A DNA stretch of 64,000 nucleotides from Streptomyces sp. V3I8 (lineage in GTDB: Bacteria > Actinomycetota > Actinomycetes > Streptomycetales > Streptomycetaceae). Of this stretch, positions 56,594-64,000 are shown one piece after another. Location: the NCBI RefSeq assembly GCF_030817535.1, contig NZ_JAUSZL010000002.1, positions 4,836,001 through 4,900,000 of the forward strand. The letters run 5' to 3'. Numbering within the stretch: position 1 is the first letter of the stretch; each line of letters starts with the position of its first letter. The position numbers and the translations under genes were made by a program. Below the pieces are notes generated by a model. That model was given only the letters and a program-made list of their open reading frames with translations, was not told the origin of the DNA and did no database searches.

Positions 56594-57204
56594 CAGCCGC
56601 CGCCCCGCGCCGCCGGGGCCGCCCCTCCCGTACGGACTCGGCGGACGGCCCCGCGGCCCGCGACCGCATCCTGGCGGCGGCCCGCGAGGAGTTCGCCGAG
56701 CGGGGTTTCGAGAAGACCTCCGTACGCGGCATCGCGAAGACGGCGGACGTGGACGCGGCGCTCGTGCACCACTACTTCGGCACCAAGGAGCAGGTCTTCG
56801 AGGCGGCCATCGAGGTCGCCATCGGCCCCCTCCTGAGCGCCCCCGGCTCGGTCGGCGAGGGCCCCCTCGACGGCGTCGGCGAGCGGCTGGCCCGCTTCTT
56901 CTTCGGGGTCTGGGAGAACCCGGCCACCCGCGGGGCCCTGCTGGCGATCGTCCGCTCCGCCGTGAACAACGAGACCGCGGCCGGCGTCTTCCGCCGGCTG
57001 ATCTCCGCCCAGCTGCTGCGCCGCGTCGCCCTCCAGCTGGATCTCCCGGACGCCGAACTGCGCGCCGAACTGGCCGCCGCGCAACTCGTGGGCATCGCCA
57101 TGCTGCGCTACGTGATCAAGGTGGAACCCCTGGCCTCGGCGGACCCGGAACAGATCATCGCCAGGGTCTCCCCGGTGATCCAGTCCCACCTGACCGCTCC
57201 CTGA
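56590..57204 (+). CDS. TetR-family regulator
   Basis: 204 residues. Helix-turn-helix ([44 protein letters not shown] in pieces) and a C-terminal TetR_C domain with VVNNE-like [16 protein letters not shown]. Translationally coupled to the isomerase, so it may control that gene or be co-expressed with it. The 226-bp gap after it (57205–57430) has one dispersed-element copy (57235–57260) and imperfect CCCAGGCCC repeats. Confidence 0.92.
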   Translation: MTAAAPRRRGRPSRTDSADGPAARDRILAAAREEFAERGFEKTSVRGIAKTADVDAALVHHYFGTKEQVFEAAIEVAIGPLLSAPGSVGEGPLDGVGERLARFFFGVWENPATRGALLAIVRSAVNNETAAGVFRRLISAQLLRRVALQLDLPDAELRAELAAAQLVGIAMLRYVIKVEPLASADPEQIIARVSPVIQSHLTAP

Positions 57205-57430
57205 ACCGGGCGGCCCTCCACGGGCGCCCCCGAAGGAGCGCGGGGAACCGCGCCCAGCCCCACCCGACCGTCACCGAACATCAGGTCCCCAGGCCCCGGG
57301 CACCCGATCTCCCAGGCCCAGGCACCCGGAACCCGAGACAGCCGTCCCGCATTCCGGACGCCATGTCCGAACCCTGGATGACCGGCGTACGCTCGACGAC
57401 AGTCAACACTCTCCGAAGGAGCGATCGACG

Positions 57431-59284
57431 ATGCCCGAGCTGAGGTCCCGCACAGTCACCCACGGCCGCAACATGGCGGGCGCACGCGCCCTTATGCGCG
57501 CCTCCGGTGTACCGGGCGCGGACATCGGCCGCAAGCCGATCGTCGCGGTCGCCAACTCCTTCACGGAGTTCGTCCCGGGCCACACCCACCTCCAGCCGGT
57601 CGGCCGGATCGTCAGCGAGGCCGTCACGGCCGCGGGCGGCATCCCGCGCGAGTTCAACACGATCGCCGTCGACGACGGCATCGCGATGGGCCACGGCGGA
57701 ATGCTGTACTCCCTGCCGTCCCGCGACCTCATCGCGGACAGCGTGGAGTACATGGTGGAGGCCCACTGCGCCGACGCCCTGATCTGCATCTCCAACTGCG
57801 ACAAGATCACGCCCGGCATGCTGATGGCCGCCCTGCGCCTGAACATCCCGACGGTCTTCGTCTCCGGCGGCCCCATGGAGTCCGGCCGCGCCACGCTGGT
57901 CGACGGCACGGTCCGTACGCTCGACCTGGTCGACGCGATGTCCGAGGCGGCGAACGAGAAGGTCTCGGACGAGGACATCCTCCGTATCGAGGAGAACGCC
58001 TGTCCGACCTGCGGGTCCTGTTCCGGCATGTTCACGGCCAACTCCATGAACTGCCTGACCGAGGCCATCGGCCTGTCCCTGCCCGGCAACGGCTCGGTCC
58101 TCGCCACGCACACGGCCCGCAAGGGCCTGTACGAGGACGCGGGCCGCACGGTGATGGACATCACCCGCCGGTACTACGAGCAGGACGACGAGTCGGTCCT
58201 GCCGCGCAACGTCGCCACGATCGAGGCCTTCGAGAACGCCATGGCCCTCGACATCGCCATGGGCGGCTCGACCAACACGATCCTGCACCTGCTGGCCGCC
58301 GCCGAGGAGGGCGGCGTCGCGTTCGGCCTGGACGAGATCAACGCGGTCTCGCGCCGCGTGCCGTGCCTCGCGAAGGTCGCCCCGAACGTGGCGAAGGACC
58401 GCACGTACTACATGGAGGACGTGCACCGGGCCGGCGGCATCCCCGCCCTGCTCGGCGAGCTCCACCGCGCGGGCCATCTGAACGAGGACGTGCACTCGGT
58501 GCACAGCCCGTCCCTGTCGGACTGGCTCAAGACCTGGGACGTCCGCGCCGGTTCCCCCTCCCCGGAGGCCCTGGAGCTGTGGTTCGCGGCACCCGGCGGC
58601 GTCCGCTCGTCCGAGGCCTTCTCCCAGTCCGAGCGCTGGGAGGCCCTCGACACGGACGCGGAGGGCGGCTGCATCCGCTCGGCGGAGCACGCGTACTCCA
58701 AGGACGGCGGACTGGCGGTCCTCAAGGGCAACCTCGCCGTCGACGGCTGCGTCGTGAAGACAGCCGGCGTGGACGAGTCGATCTGGACCTTCGAGGGCCC
58801 GGCGGTCGTCTGCGAGTCGCAGGAGGAGGCCGTCGACAAGATCCTCAAGAAGGAGATCACGCACGGCGACGTCGTCGTCATCCGCTACGAGGGCCCCAAG
58901 GGCGGCCCCGGCATGCAGGAGATGCTCTACCCGACCTCCTTCCTCAAGGGCCGCGGTCTGGGCAAGACCTGCGCCCTGGTCACCGACGGCCGCTTCTCCG
59001 GCGGCACCTCGGGCCTGTCCATCGGGCACGCGTCGCCCGAGGCGGCGTCCGGCGGCACCATCGCCCTGGTCCGCGACGGCGACCGCATCCGCATCGACAT
59101 CCCGAACCGCAGCATCGAGCTGCTGGTCGCCGACGAGGAACTGGCCGCCCGCCGCGAGGCCCTCGGCGGTGTGTACGCACCGGTCGCCCGCGAGCGCAAG
59201 GTCTCGGCCGCCCTGCGCGCGTACGCCGCGATGGCCACCAGCGCCGACCGGGGCGCGGTCCGCGACGTCTCCAAGCTCGGCTGA
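57431..59284 (+). CDS. ilvD: Dihydroxy-acid dehydratase
   Basis: Third enzyme of valine/isoleucine synthesis. 617 residues. Fe–S Cys in [10 protein letters not shown] and [18 protein letters not shown]; Mg-site segment [13 protein letters not shown]-terminal [21 protein letters not shown] in pieces. ATG with AAGGAG nine bases upstream. No leader peptide or T-box is seen. A strong terminator follows. Confidence 0.97.
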   Translation: MPELRSRTVTHGRNMAGARALMRASGVPGADIGRKPIVAVANSFTEFVPGHTHLQPVGRIVSEAVTAAGGIPREFNTIAVDDGIAMGHGGMLYSLPSRDLIADSVEYMVEAHCADALICISNCDKITPGMLMAALRLNIPTVFVSGGPMESGRATLVDGTVRTLDLVDAMSEAANEKVSDEDILRIEENACPTCGSCSGMFTANSMNCLTEAIGLSLPGNGSVLATHTARKGLYEDAGRTVMDITRRYYEQDDESVLPRNVATIEAFENAMALDIAMGGSTNTILHLLAAAEEGGVAFGLDEINAVSRRVPCLAKVAPNVAKDRTYYMEDVHRAGGIPALLGELHRAGHLNEDVHSVHSPSLSDWLKTWDVRAGSPSPEALELWFAAPGGVRSSEAFSQSERWEALDTDAEGGCIRSAEHAYSKDGGLAVLKGNLAVDGCVVKTAGVDESIWTFEGPAVVCESQEEAVDKILKKEITHGDVVVIRYEGPKGGPGMQEMLYPTSFLKGRGLGKTCALVTDGRFSGGTSGLSIGHASPEAASGGTIALVRDGDRIRIDIPNRSIELLVADEELAARREALGGVYAPVARERKVSAALRAYAAMATSADRGAVRDVSKLG

Positions 59285-59308
59285 CCCGACTCCGCCCCAC
59301 CGCGTACG

Positions 59309-59343
59309 CGAACCCGCCCGGTCCTCACCACCGGGCGGGTTCG
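59309..59343. terminator. ilvD terminator hairpin
   Basis: Perfect 14-bp stem (CGAACCCGCCCGGT) with a 7-nt loop, between ilvD and the convergent kinase gene. A direct repeat GTGGAGCTCACCAG follows at about 59350 and 59368. Confidence 0.85.
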
Positions 59344-59374
59344 TCGTTCGTGGAGCTCACCAGTCGCGTGGAGC

Positions 59375-61597
59375 TCACCAGCCGGCGGGCCTGCGGGCGT
59401 CCACGGCGAAGACGCTGCCGTCGGGTGCGCCGGCGAAGACCTCGCCGTCCATGACCACCGGCCGGGGCAGTTCCGCCACGACCCGTGCCGTGTCGCCGCC
59501 GAGCCGGGGGCGGGTCTGGCCCAGCGGTTCACCGCGGCGGGCGTCCGTGGCGAGCAGACGGCCGTCGGGAGCGGTGACGTACACGCGGCCGCCCGACACC
59601 ACGGGCCGCGACGGACGGCTGACCGACGTCTCCAGGCGCCACAGCTCGGCGCCCACCCCGTTCTTCCCGGCCCGGCGCGTGTCGACGGCCACGAGCGAGC
59701 CGCCCACGTCGCTCAGGTACGCGACGCCACCGCTCTGCGCGGCGGACGCCCGGTCGAGCGGGGTCGGCAGGGACACCCGGCGGGCGCTGCGCTTTCCGCT
59801 GTCGAACCGGACGATCGCGTCGACCAGCTGGTCGGCATTGGTCGACAGCAGGTACAGGGCTCCGTCCGGCGCGGAGAACGGGCTCAGGTTCCCGGCCGCA
59901 GACCTCGTCCACAGCACGGTGCCGCCCTCCACGGACACCGCGCTGACCTGCGTGGCGGTCCCGTCGGCGGAGGGCGTCACCGCGTAGAGGACGCCCGGAC
60001 CGGACCTGGTCCCGGCCGGACCGCCGATCCACTGGGTGCCGACACCGCCGATCCGCGTGCTCCAGCGCTCCCCGCCCGTCGCACTGTCCAGCGCCCGCAC
60101 GGTGCCGTGCCCACCGACGAGGAGTGTGGTGTCGGCGCTGTGCACGACGGCGGCGTACGCGGAGATGTCGGCCTCCCAGCTCTGCGTGCCCGACCGGGGG
60201 TCGACCGCTGTGAGCCGGCTGCCGCTCGTGAGGTGCAGCAGACCGCCGGACAGCTCGGGCGGCGTCTTGGCCCCCGCCGAGCCACCACCGTCACCCTCAC
60301 CCTCTCCTTTGTACGACCACAGGACCCGGCCGTTCGAGGGATCGAGCCGCGCTGCCGGAACCCCCGGGGCCGAGCAGTAGAGGGCGCCCCCACCCGAAGT
60401 GCAGACGGGCGGCACGGCACCGGCGCCGTCGCCCTGCGTGCCGCCGAGAACCGTGCTCCACGGCCGGAAGGTCCCGGGGCTCGCCTCGGCGGGACCGGCC
60501 GTGGTCGTCCCGGCCGAGGTCAGCTCCCGTACGCCGAACGCGCCCCCGGCGGCCAGTACGAGCGTGACGCCGACCACCGTGACCCGCCCGGGACGCCGAC
60601 GGACCCACGAGGAAGCGGCCGGTCGCGACCTCGATCCCGATCCTGATCCCGACCCCGGTTCTGATTCCGGTTCCGGTTCCGGTTCCGTCCGCGGTTGCGG
60701 TCCCGCACCGATGTGCGTCTCGTCCGGGGAGCGCCGCTGGGCGGGGATGCGGGGCCTGGGCGCCGACGCGGGCACCGGCTGCCGCAGGGCGTCCATCACC
60801 TCGGCGGGCAGCGGCCGTTCGGCCGGATCCTTCGCGAGGCAGCGCAGGATCAGCGGTACCAGGTCGTCCGGGACGCCCGCGAGATCCGGTTCGTTGTGCA
60901 CCACCTGGTACGCCACGACGTACGGGCTGTTGGAGTCGAAGGGGCCGCGGCCCGTCGCCGCGTGGGCCAGCACCGCGCCCATCGCGAACACGTCCGCGGC
61001 CGGTCCGACCTCCCGCGGCCGCTGGAACTGCTCGGGCGCCATGAAGGGCGGCGAACCGATCAGCTTCCCGGTCTCCGTACGCACATCACTGTCCGTCGGC
61101 CGCGAGATGCCGAAGTCGATGACCTTGGGGCCGTCGGGCGCGAGCAGGACGTTGCTCGGCTTGAGATCGCGGTGGACCACACCTGCCCGGTGGATGTCGC
61201 GCAGTGCCTCGGCCAGACCGGCCCCGAGCCTGCGCACCTCGGCGGCCTCCATCGCACCGTTCCGCTTCACCTGCTCGGCGAGCGTGGGACCGGGGATGAA
61301 CAGCGTTGCCATCCACGGCAGCGTGGCATGGGGATCCGCGTCCACCACGGGGGCGGTGAAGGCTCCGCTCACCCGCCGGGCGGCGCTCACCTCCTGCCGG
61401 AAGCGGGCCCTGAACTCGGGATCCGCCGCATGCTCGCCATGCACGACCTTGATCGCGAGACGCAGGCCGGAGGCGGACGTCGCGAGGTGCACCACACCCA
61501 TGCCACCCGCACCCAGGCAGGATTCGAGGCGGTACTGCCCGGCATAGTCCGGGTGTTCCGCTTCCTGTCCGGGTCCGAAGCTGCGCAGCGGGGCCAT
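59375..61597 (-). CDS. Ser/Thr protein kinase with extracellular PQQ-type beta-propeller
   Basis: 740 residues. Hanks-type kinase (about 16–275): Gly-loop CLGAGGMG, Lys in LAIKVVH, catalytic HRDLKPSN, DFG in VIDFGISRP, APE as MAPEQF. Then a Glu/Pro/Ser/Arg linker with a Gly/Ser/Arg dipeptide run, one membrane helix (about 335–357) and a ~380-residue beta-propeller of PQQ-like blades (GRVLWSYKGEG, GTQSWEADIS, GGERWSTRIGG, GTVLWTRSAAG, AELWRLETS). The outside domain probably senses a cell-wall or small-molecule ligand. ATG at 61597. Confidence 0.92.
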   Translation of the reverse strand: MAPLRSFGPGQEAEHPDYAGQYRLESCLGAGGMGVVHLATSASGLRLAIKVVHGEHAADPEFRARFRQEVSAARRVSGAFTAPVVDADPHATLPWMATLFIPGPTLAEQVKRNGAMEAAEVRRLGAGLAEALRDIHRAGVVHRDLKPSNVLLAPDGPKVIDFGISRPTDSDVRTETGKLIGSPPFMAPEQFQRPREVGPAADVFAMGAVLAHAATGRGPFDSNSPYVVAYQVVHNEPDLAGVPDDLVPLILRCLAKDPAERPLPAEVMDALRQPVPASAPRPRIPAQRRSPDETHIGAGPQPRTEPEPEPESEPGSGSGSGSRSRPAASSWVRRRPGRVTVVGVTLVLAAGGAFGVRELTSAGTTTAGPAEASPGTFRPWSTVLGGTQGDGAGAVPPVCTSGGGALYCSAPGVPAARLDPSNGRVLWSYKGEGEGDGGGSAGAKTPPELSGGLLHLTSGSRLTAVDPRSGTQSWEADISAYAAVVHSADTTLLVGGHGTVRALDSATGGERWSTRIGGVGTQWIGGPAGTRSGPGVLYAVTPSADGTATQVSAVSVEGGTVLWTRSAAGNLSPFSAPDGALYLLSTNADQLVDAIVRFDSGKRSARRVSLPTPLDRASAAQSGGVAYLSDVGGSLVAVDTRRAGKNGVGAELWRLETSVSRPSRPVVSGGRVYVTAPDGRLLATDARRGEPLGQTRPRLGGDTARVVAELPRPVVMDGEVFAGAPDGSVFAVDARRPAGW

Positions 61598-61745
61598 GGC
61601 CCACCCCCGTGTCTGTGTCCGCCGAGCGACGCACGGAGCCTAGTCGATGGTGCGTGCGATGTCGGACGTGCTTGCTAGCCTGCGCGGGTCGCGGGCGGAA
61701 TCCGTGGCAGCGGTTACAGGAAGTACATCAACGGGGGTGGCAGCG

Positions 61746-62060
61746 ATGGCTGTTGAGGAAGGTACGAGAACGGTCGACGACGCGGTCGACAGCGCGGCGG
61801 AGGGGGCGGTGGCGGTCCGCTACTCGGTGGCGGAGGGCATCCGCCTGAACGTCCGCAGCGGGCCGGGCACGCAGTACCAGCTCATCAAGGCGCTGGCACT
61901 CGGCGCCCGGGTGCCGATCAACTGCCAGAAGCCCGGCGAGTGGGTGAGCGGCACGTACGGCACGACGAACCTCTGGGACAACATCGCCAACGGCGAGTAC
62001 GTCTCGGACGCGTACGTCCACACGGGCAGCGACGGGTACGTGGCGGCGCGCTGCGCCTGA
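61746..62060 (+). CDS. Bacterial SH3-domain protein
   Basis: 104 residues. An acidic helical N-terminus (MAVEEGTRTVDDAVDSAAEG) is followed by an SH3b domain (IRLNVRSGPGTQYQLIKALALGARVPINCQKPGEWV in pieces; two Cys, one C-terminal). SH3b domains often bind cell wall, yet no signal peptide is visible from this start. An upstream in-frame ATG at 61647 would add 33 residues but no signal either. GGGGGTGG lies a few bases before 61746. Confidence 0.8.
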   Translation: MAVEEGTRTVDDAVDSAAEGAVAVRYSVAEGIRLNVRSGPGTQYQLIKALALGARVPINCQKPGEWVSGTYGTTNLWDNIANGEYVSDAYVHTGSDGYVAARCA

Positions 62061-62075
62061 CGCCCCGGCCGACCG

Positions 62076-62119
62076 GCCCTCGCGGCCCACGGGGTAAGCA
62101 GCCCGTGGGCCGCGAGGGC
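62076..62119 (+). terminator. 18-bp stem terminator
   Basis: Perfect 18-bp stem (core CCCTCGCGGCCCACGGG) with an 8-nt loop; it abuts the next promoter. Confidence 0.85.
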
Positions 62120-62125
62120 TGAGGC

Positions 62126-62131
62126 GATAAT
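62126..62131 (+). promoter_or_regulatory. -10 box of leaderless promoter
   Basis: GATAAT, six bases before the GTG at 62138. Confidence 0.45.
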
Positions 62132-62137
62132 CGAGCG

Positions 62138-62623
62138 GTGAGCGACGAAGCAGGCACCACCGCAGCCACTACCGCGGGCGCCACCGCAGGCCCCCGCCCC
62201 GAACCGATCCGCTTCTTCGGAACGACCTGGGTGGACCATGACGGCGGCTACGCGGTCCGCCGTGCCGCCGCGGCCGTCGGCGCACTCGCCGTGATCGTGG
62301 CCGGCTGCCTGGTCCTCCGCTTCGCGTACGAGGGTCTGGAGATCGCAGCCGTGGGCGGCTTCGTCACCGTCCTCGTGGTGACGATGTTCGCCGTCTGCAG
62401 CGCGCTCGCGTTCCGCCACACCTGGGCGGGTTATGCGCAGCGCCCGGCCCCGGACACGCAGTCCTCCCTGCGCGGCCTGCTGGCCATCGGTTTCATCGGC
62501 ACCCTCACCGCGTACTTCTTCCGCGCCCTGACGGAAGCCCCGGGCGAACACCTGCACCGCACCGAGTACGAGACGGCCCGCGCCGCGTACAACCGCCGAG
62601 CGCCCCGCCGCAGAGGACGCTGA
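62138..62623 (+). CDS. Three-helix membrane protein, unknown
   Basis: 161 residues. Ala/Thr-rich N-terminus, conserved-looking FFGTTWVDHDGGYAVRRAAAAVG, three hydrophobic helices (about 45–62, 69–88 and 108–124) and a basic tail. No family recognised. GTG start directly follows a -10 box. Confidence 0.78.
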   Translation: MSDEAGTTAATTAGATAGPRPEPIRFFGTTWVDHDGGYAVRRAAAAVGALAVIVAGCLVLRFAYEGLEIAAVGGFVTVLVVTMFAVCSALAFRHTWAGYAQRPAPDTQSSLRGLLAIGFIGTLTAYFFRALTEAPGEHLHRTEYETARAAYNRRAPRRRGR

Positions 62624-62673
62624 GGCCGACCCACCCCCACCGGTCGGGGCGCACGGAAAGCCCCGGTGCTTTC

Positions 62674-62720
62674 AAGGGGCGCGGGGAACTGCGCGCTCAG
62701 CCACAGCCCACCCGGCCCAT
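62674..62720. repeat. Dispersed element copy
   Basis: AAGGGGCGCGGGGAACTGCG followed by CGCTCAGCCACAGCCCACCC, the longest form of the element in this window. Confidence 0.65.
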
Positions 62721-62749
62721 CCCAAACCGGCGGCAGCCACGACGGCCCC

Positions 62750-62975
62750 ATGACCGACTCCTCCTCACCTACCCCCAGCCCTGGCCCTCAGGTGGGGTGG
62801 AACACCGCCGTCCGTGATGTGCCCTGGCAGGACGAGCAGAGCCGGCACGTGGAGGAGCTCATCGGCGGTGACGTCGCCGAGAAGCGGGCCTCGGGCCTCC
62901 GGGCCCACGCGGAGGACGTCTTCGCGGAAGCCCCGTACGCGCCGCGCGGGCTTGACGACCCCACGACCCGGGCGC
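62750..62975 (+). pseudogene. Possible gene remnant upstream of the ABC transporter
   Basis: From the ATG at 62750 one frame has strong G/C third positions and a natural-looking composition (VGWNTAVRDVPWQDEQSRHV, EELIGGDVAEKRASGLRAHA) for about 75 codons, then runs out of frame into the ABC gene without a stop. It could be a truncated gene that lost its end. Functional identity unknown. The ABC promoter lies inside its 3' part. Confidence 0.25.
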
Positions 62976-62980
62976 AATAT
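62952..62980 (+). promoter_or_regulatory. Promoter of the ABC exporter operon
   Basis: TTGACG (62952–62957), 17-bp spacer, CAATAT (62975–62980), then seven bases to the ATG at 62988: a near-ideal leaderless promoter. Confidence 0.65.
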
Positions 62981-62998
62981 TCATCACATGATGAATAT
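62977..62998. promoter_or_regulatory. 22-bp palindromic operator over the start codon
   Basis: Perfect 10-bp arms (ATATTCATCA and TGATGAATAT) around CA. It overlaps the -10, transcription start and start codon of the ABC gene, and is AT-rich against the local background. A dimeric TetR-, PadR- or GntR-type repressor is expected; none is encoded upstream, so it may lie past the window end. Confidence 0.7.
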
Positions 62999-63827
62999 AG
63001 CGTCGGGCCCACCCGACCCCGCATCACCGGCCCCCGACCCCACACCACCGACCACCGACCACCCGGCGGTCCACGCCGTCGGCCTCACCGTCCTCCGCGG
63101 CCCCCGCCAGGTCCTGCGCGGCATCGACTTCGACGTCCCCCGCGGCCGTATCACCGGCCTGCTCGGCCCCTCCGGCTGCGGCAAGTCCACCCTCATGCGG
63201 TCGATCGTCGGCACCCAGGCCAAGGTCACCGGCACCCTGGACGTCCTCGGCCTCCCCGCCGGAGACCCCGCCCTCCGCTCCCGCATCGGTTACGTCACCC
63301 AGGCCCCCTCCGTCTACGACGACCTGTCGGTCCGCCAGAACCTCGACTACTTCGCCGCGATCCTCGACCCCGGCCGCGCGGCCGCCGACCGCCGCCACGA
63401 GAGCGTCACCCGCGCCATCTCCGACGTCGACCTCGCCACCCACGCCGACGCCCTCGCGGGCAACCTCTCCGGCGGCCAGCGCAACCGCGTCTCCCTCGCC
63501 GCGGCCCTCCTCGGCACCCCGGAGCTCCTCGTCCTCGACGAACCCACGGTCGGCCTCGATCCCGTACTCCGCCGCGACCTCTGGCAGCTCTTCCACGCCA
63601 TCGCCGCCGACCGGGGCGCCACCCTCCTCGTCTCCTCCCACGTCATGGACGAGGCCGAGCGCTGCCACCGCCTGCTCCTGATGCGCGAGGGCGAAATCCT
63701 CGCCGGGGGCACCCCGGACGCCCTGCGCACCCGTACCGGCACCGACACCGTCGAGGCCGCCTTCCTCCACCTGGTCGACGAAGCGATCGCGGCCGGCGAC
63801 CGGCCGCACAAGGAGACCCTCCGATGA
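62988..63827 (+). CDS. ABC transporter ATP-binding protein (ABC-2/DrrA-like)
   Basis: 279 residues. Walker A GPSGCGKST, Q-loop YVTQAPSVYDDLSV, signature LSGGQRNRVSLA, Walker B LLVLDEPTVGLDP, H-loop SSHVMDEAERC. DrrA-type drug or lipid exporter class. ATG at 62988 or 62991 is chosen over the long frame from 62814 because the promoter ends just before it. Overlaps the permease by ATGA. Confidence 0.93.
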   Translation: MMNIASGPPDPASPAPDPTPPTTDHPAVHAVGLTVLRGPRQVLRGIDFDVPRGRITGLLGPSGCGKSTLMRSIVGTQAKVTGTLDVLGLPAGDPALRSRIGYVTQAPSVYDDLSVRQNLDYFAAILDPGRAAADRRHESVTRAISDVDLATHADALAGNLSGGQRNRVSLAAALLGTPELLVLDEPTVGLDPVLRRDLWQLFHAIAADRGATLLVSSHVMDEAERCHRLLLMREGEILAGGTPDALRTRTGTDTVEAAFLHLVDEAIAAGDRPHKETLR

Positions 63828-64000
63828 ACACGACCAGCACCTCAGATACCTCAGGTACCCCACGTACGAGTCCGGCCACACCGGGCTCACCGGCCGAGCC
63901 GCGCGCCTTCGGCCTCGCGCGCACCACCGCCACCGCGACCCGGGTCCTGCGCCAGCTCCGCCACGACCCGCGCACGATCGCGCTGATGATCCTCATCCCG
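63824..64000 (+). CDS. ABC-2 transporter permease, 5' part
   Basis: First 59 residues only: a Ser/Thr-rich N-terminus, then FGLARTTATATRVLRQLRHDPRTIALMILIP, the typical pre-TM1 amphipathic segment of ABC-2 permeases. Coupled to the ATPase gene by ATGA. Cut by the window end. Confidence 0.88.
   Translation, partial: MNTTSTSDTSGTPRTSPATPGSPAEPRAFGLARTTATATRVLRQLRHDPRTIALMILIP

Noticed and set aside
57205..57430. Attenuator or T-box for ilvD
   Set aside because: No leader peptide rich in Val/Ile/Leu, no specifier loop or T-box sequence; only repeats and a normal ribosome site.

Overview
This is chromosomal DNA of a Streptomyces or a very close relative. GC is very high, almost every codon ends in G or C, and the genes and their order are streptomycete (folE–folP–folK, nuoD2, panC–nadB–nadC–coaX, lsr2, clpC, sigE–cseA–cseB–cseC, disA–radA). 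I see no phage, insertion sequence, CRISPR array, rRNA or tRNA. It reads as core chromosome with a few accessory genes, and about 55 protein genes can be supported.

Layout. 1–5.3 kb: the 3' part of ftsH, folE, then a minus-strand folate operon (folP, an NTF2-like gene, folB, folK, DUF3180 gene). 5.3–8.6 kb: an MprF-type aminoacyl-phosphatidylglycerol synthase divergent from a membrane-anchored alpha/beta-hydrolase. 8.9–15 kb: a coiled-coil membrane protein, two bacterial-PH genes, a stand-alone NuoD paralogue and a MidA/NDUFAF7-type methyltransferase. 15.2–20.1 kb: a NarL-type two-component pair, an ArsR-like regulator, a small Arg-rich protein and a PLP lyase. 20.4–26 kb: a tightly overlapping cofactor operon (DUF2520 reductase, panC, nadB, nadC, coaX), followed by a non-coding array of 34-bp and 86-bp repeats. 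26.6–33 kb: small regulators, argA-like acetyltransferase, lsr2, and clpC behind a long leader with two perfect ClgR boxes.

33–42.5 kb is the accessory-looking part: secreted HAD phosphatase, a 1,036-residue NACHT–leucine-rich-repeat protein, a type-B carboxylesterase, a secreted LytM/M23 peptidase, and a TetR/MFS efflux pair with two operators. 42.6–46.2 kb is the sigE–cseA–cseB–cseC cell-envelope stress operon. 46.5–51.4 kb holds mutY, disA and radA (genome integrity and c-di-AMP). 51.6–64 kb holds a single-chain sigma-like/zinc-finger/BACON protein, a Cys-rich protein, Ppx/GppA phosphatase, a sugar-phosphate isomerase with TetR, ilvD, a Ser/Thr kinase with a beta-propeller sensor, an SH3 protein and the start of an ABC exporter.

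Most informative points: (i) the NACHT-LRR protein; (ii) the NuoD paralogue beside a complex-I-type arginine methyltransferase, which keeps the target arginine but has Trp at the quinone-ligating Tyr; (iii) the sigma/anti-sigma/sensor fusion; (iv) the two-tier tandem array; (v) a dispersed intergenic element found about a dozen times; (vi) at least 15 genes starting 6–8 nt after a TANNNT-type -10 box, implying leaderless mRNAs. All function calls come from reading motifs by eye; no database search was possible.
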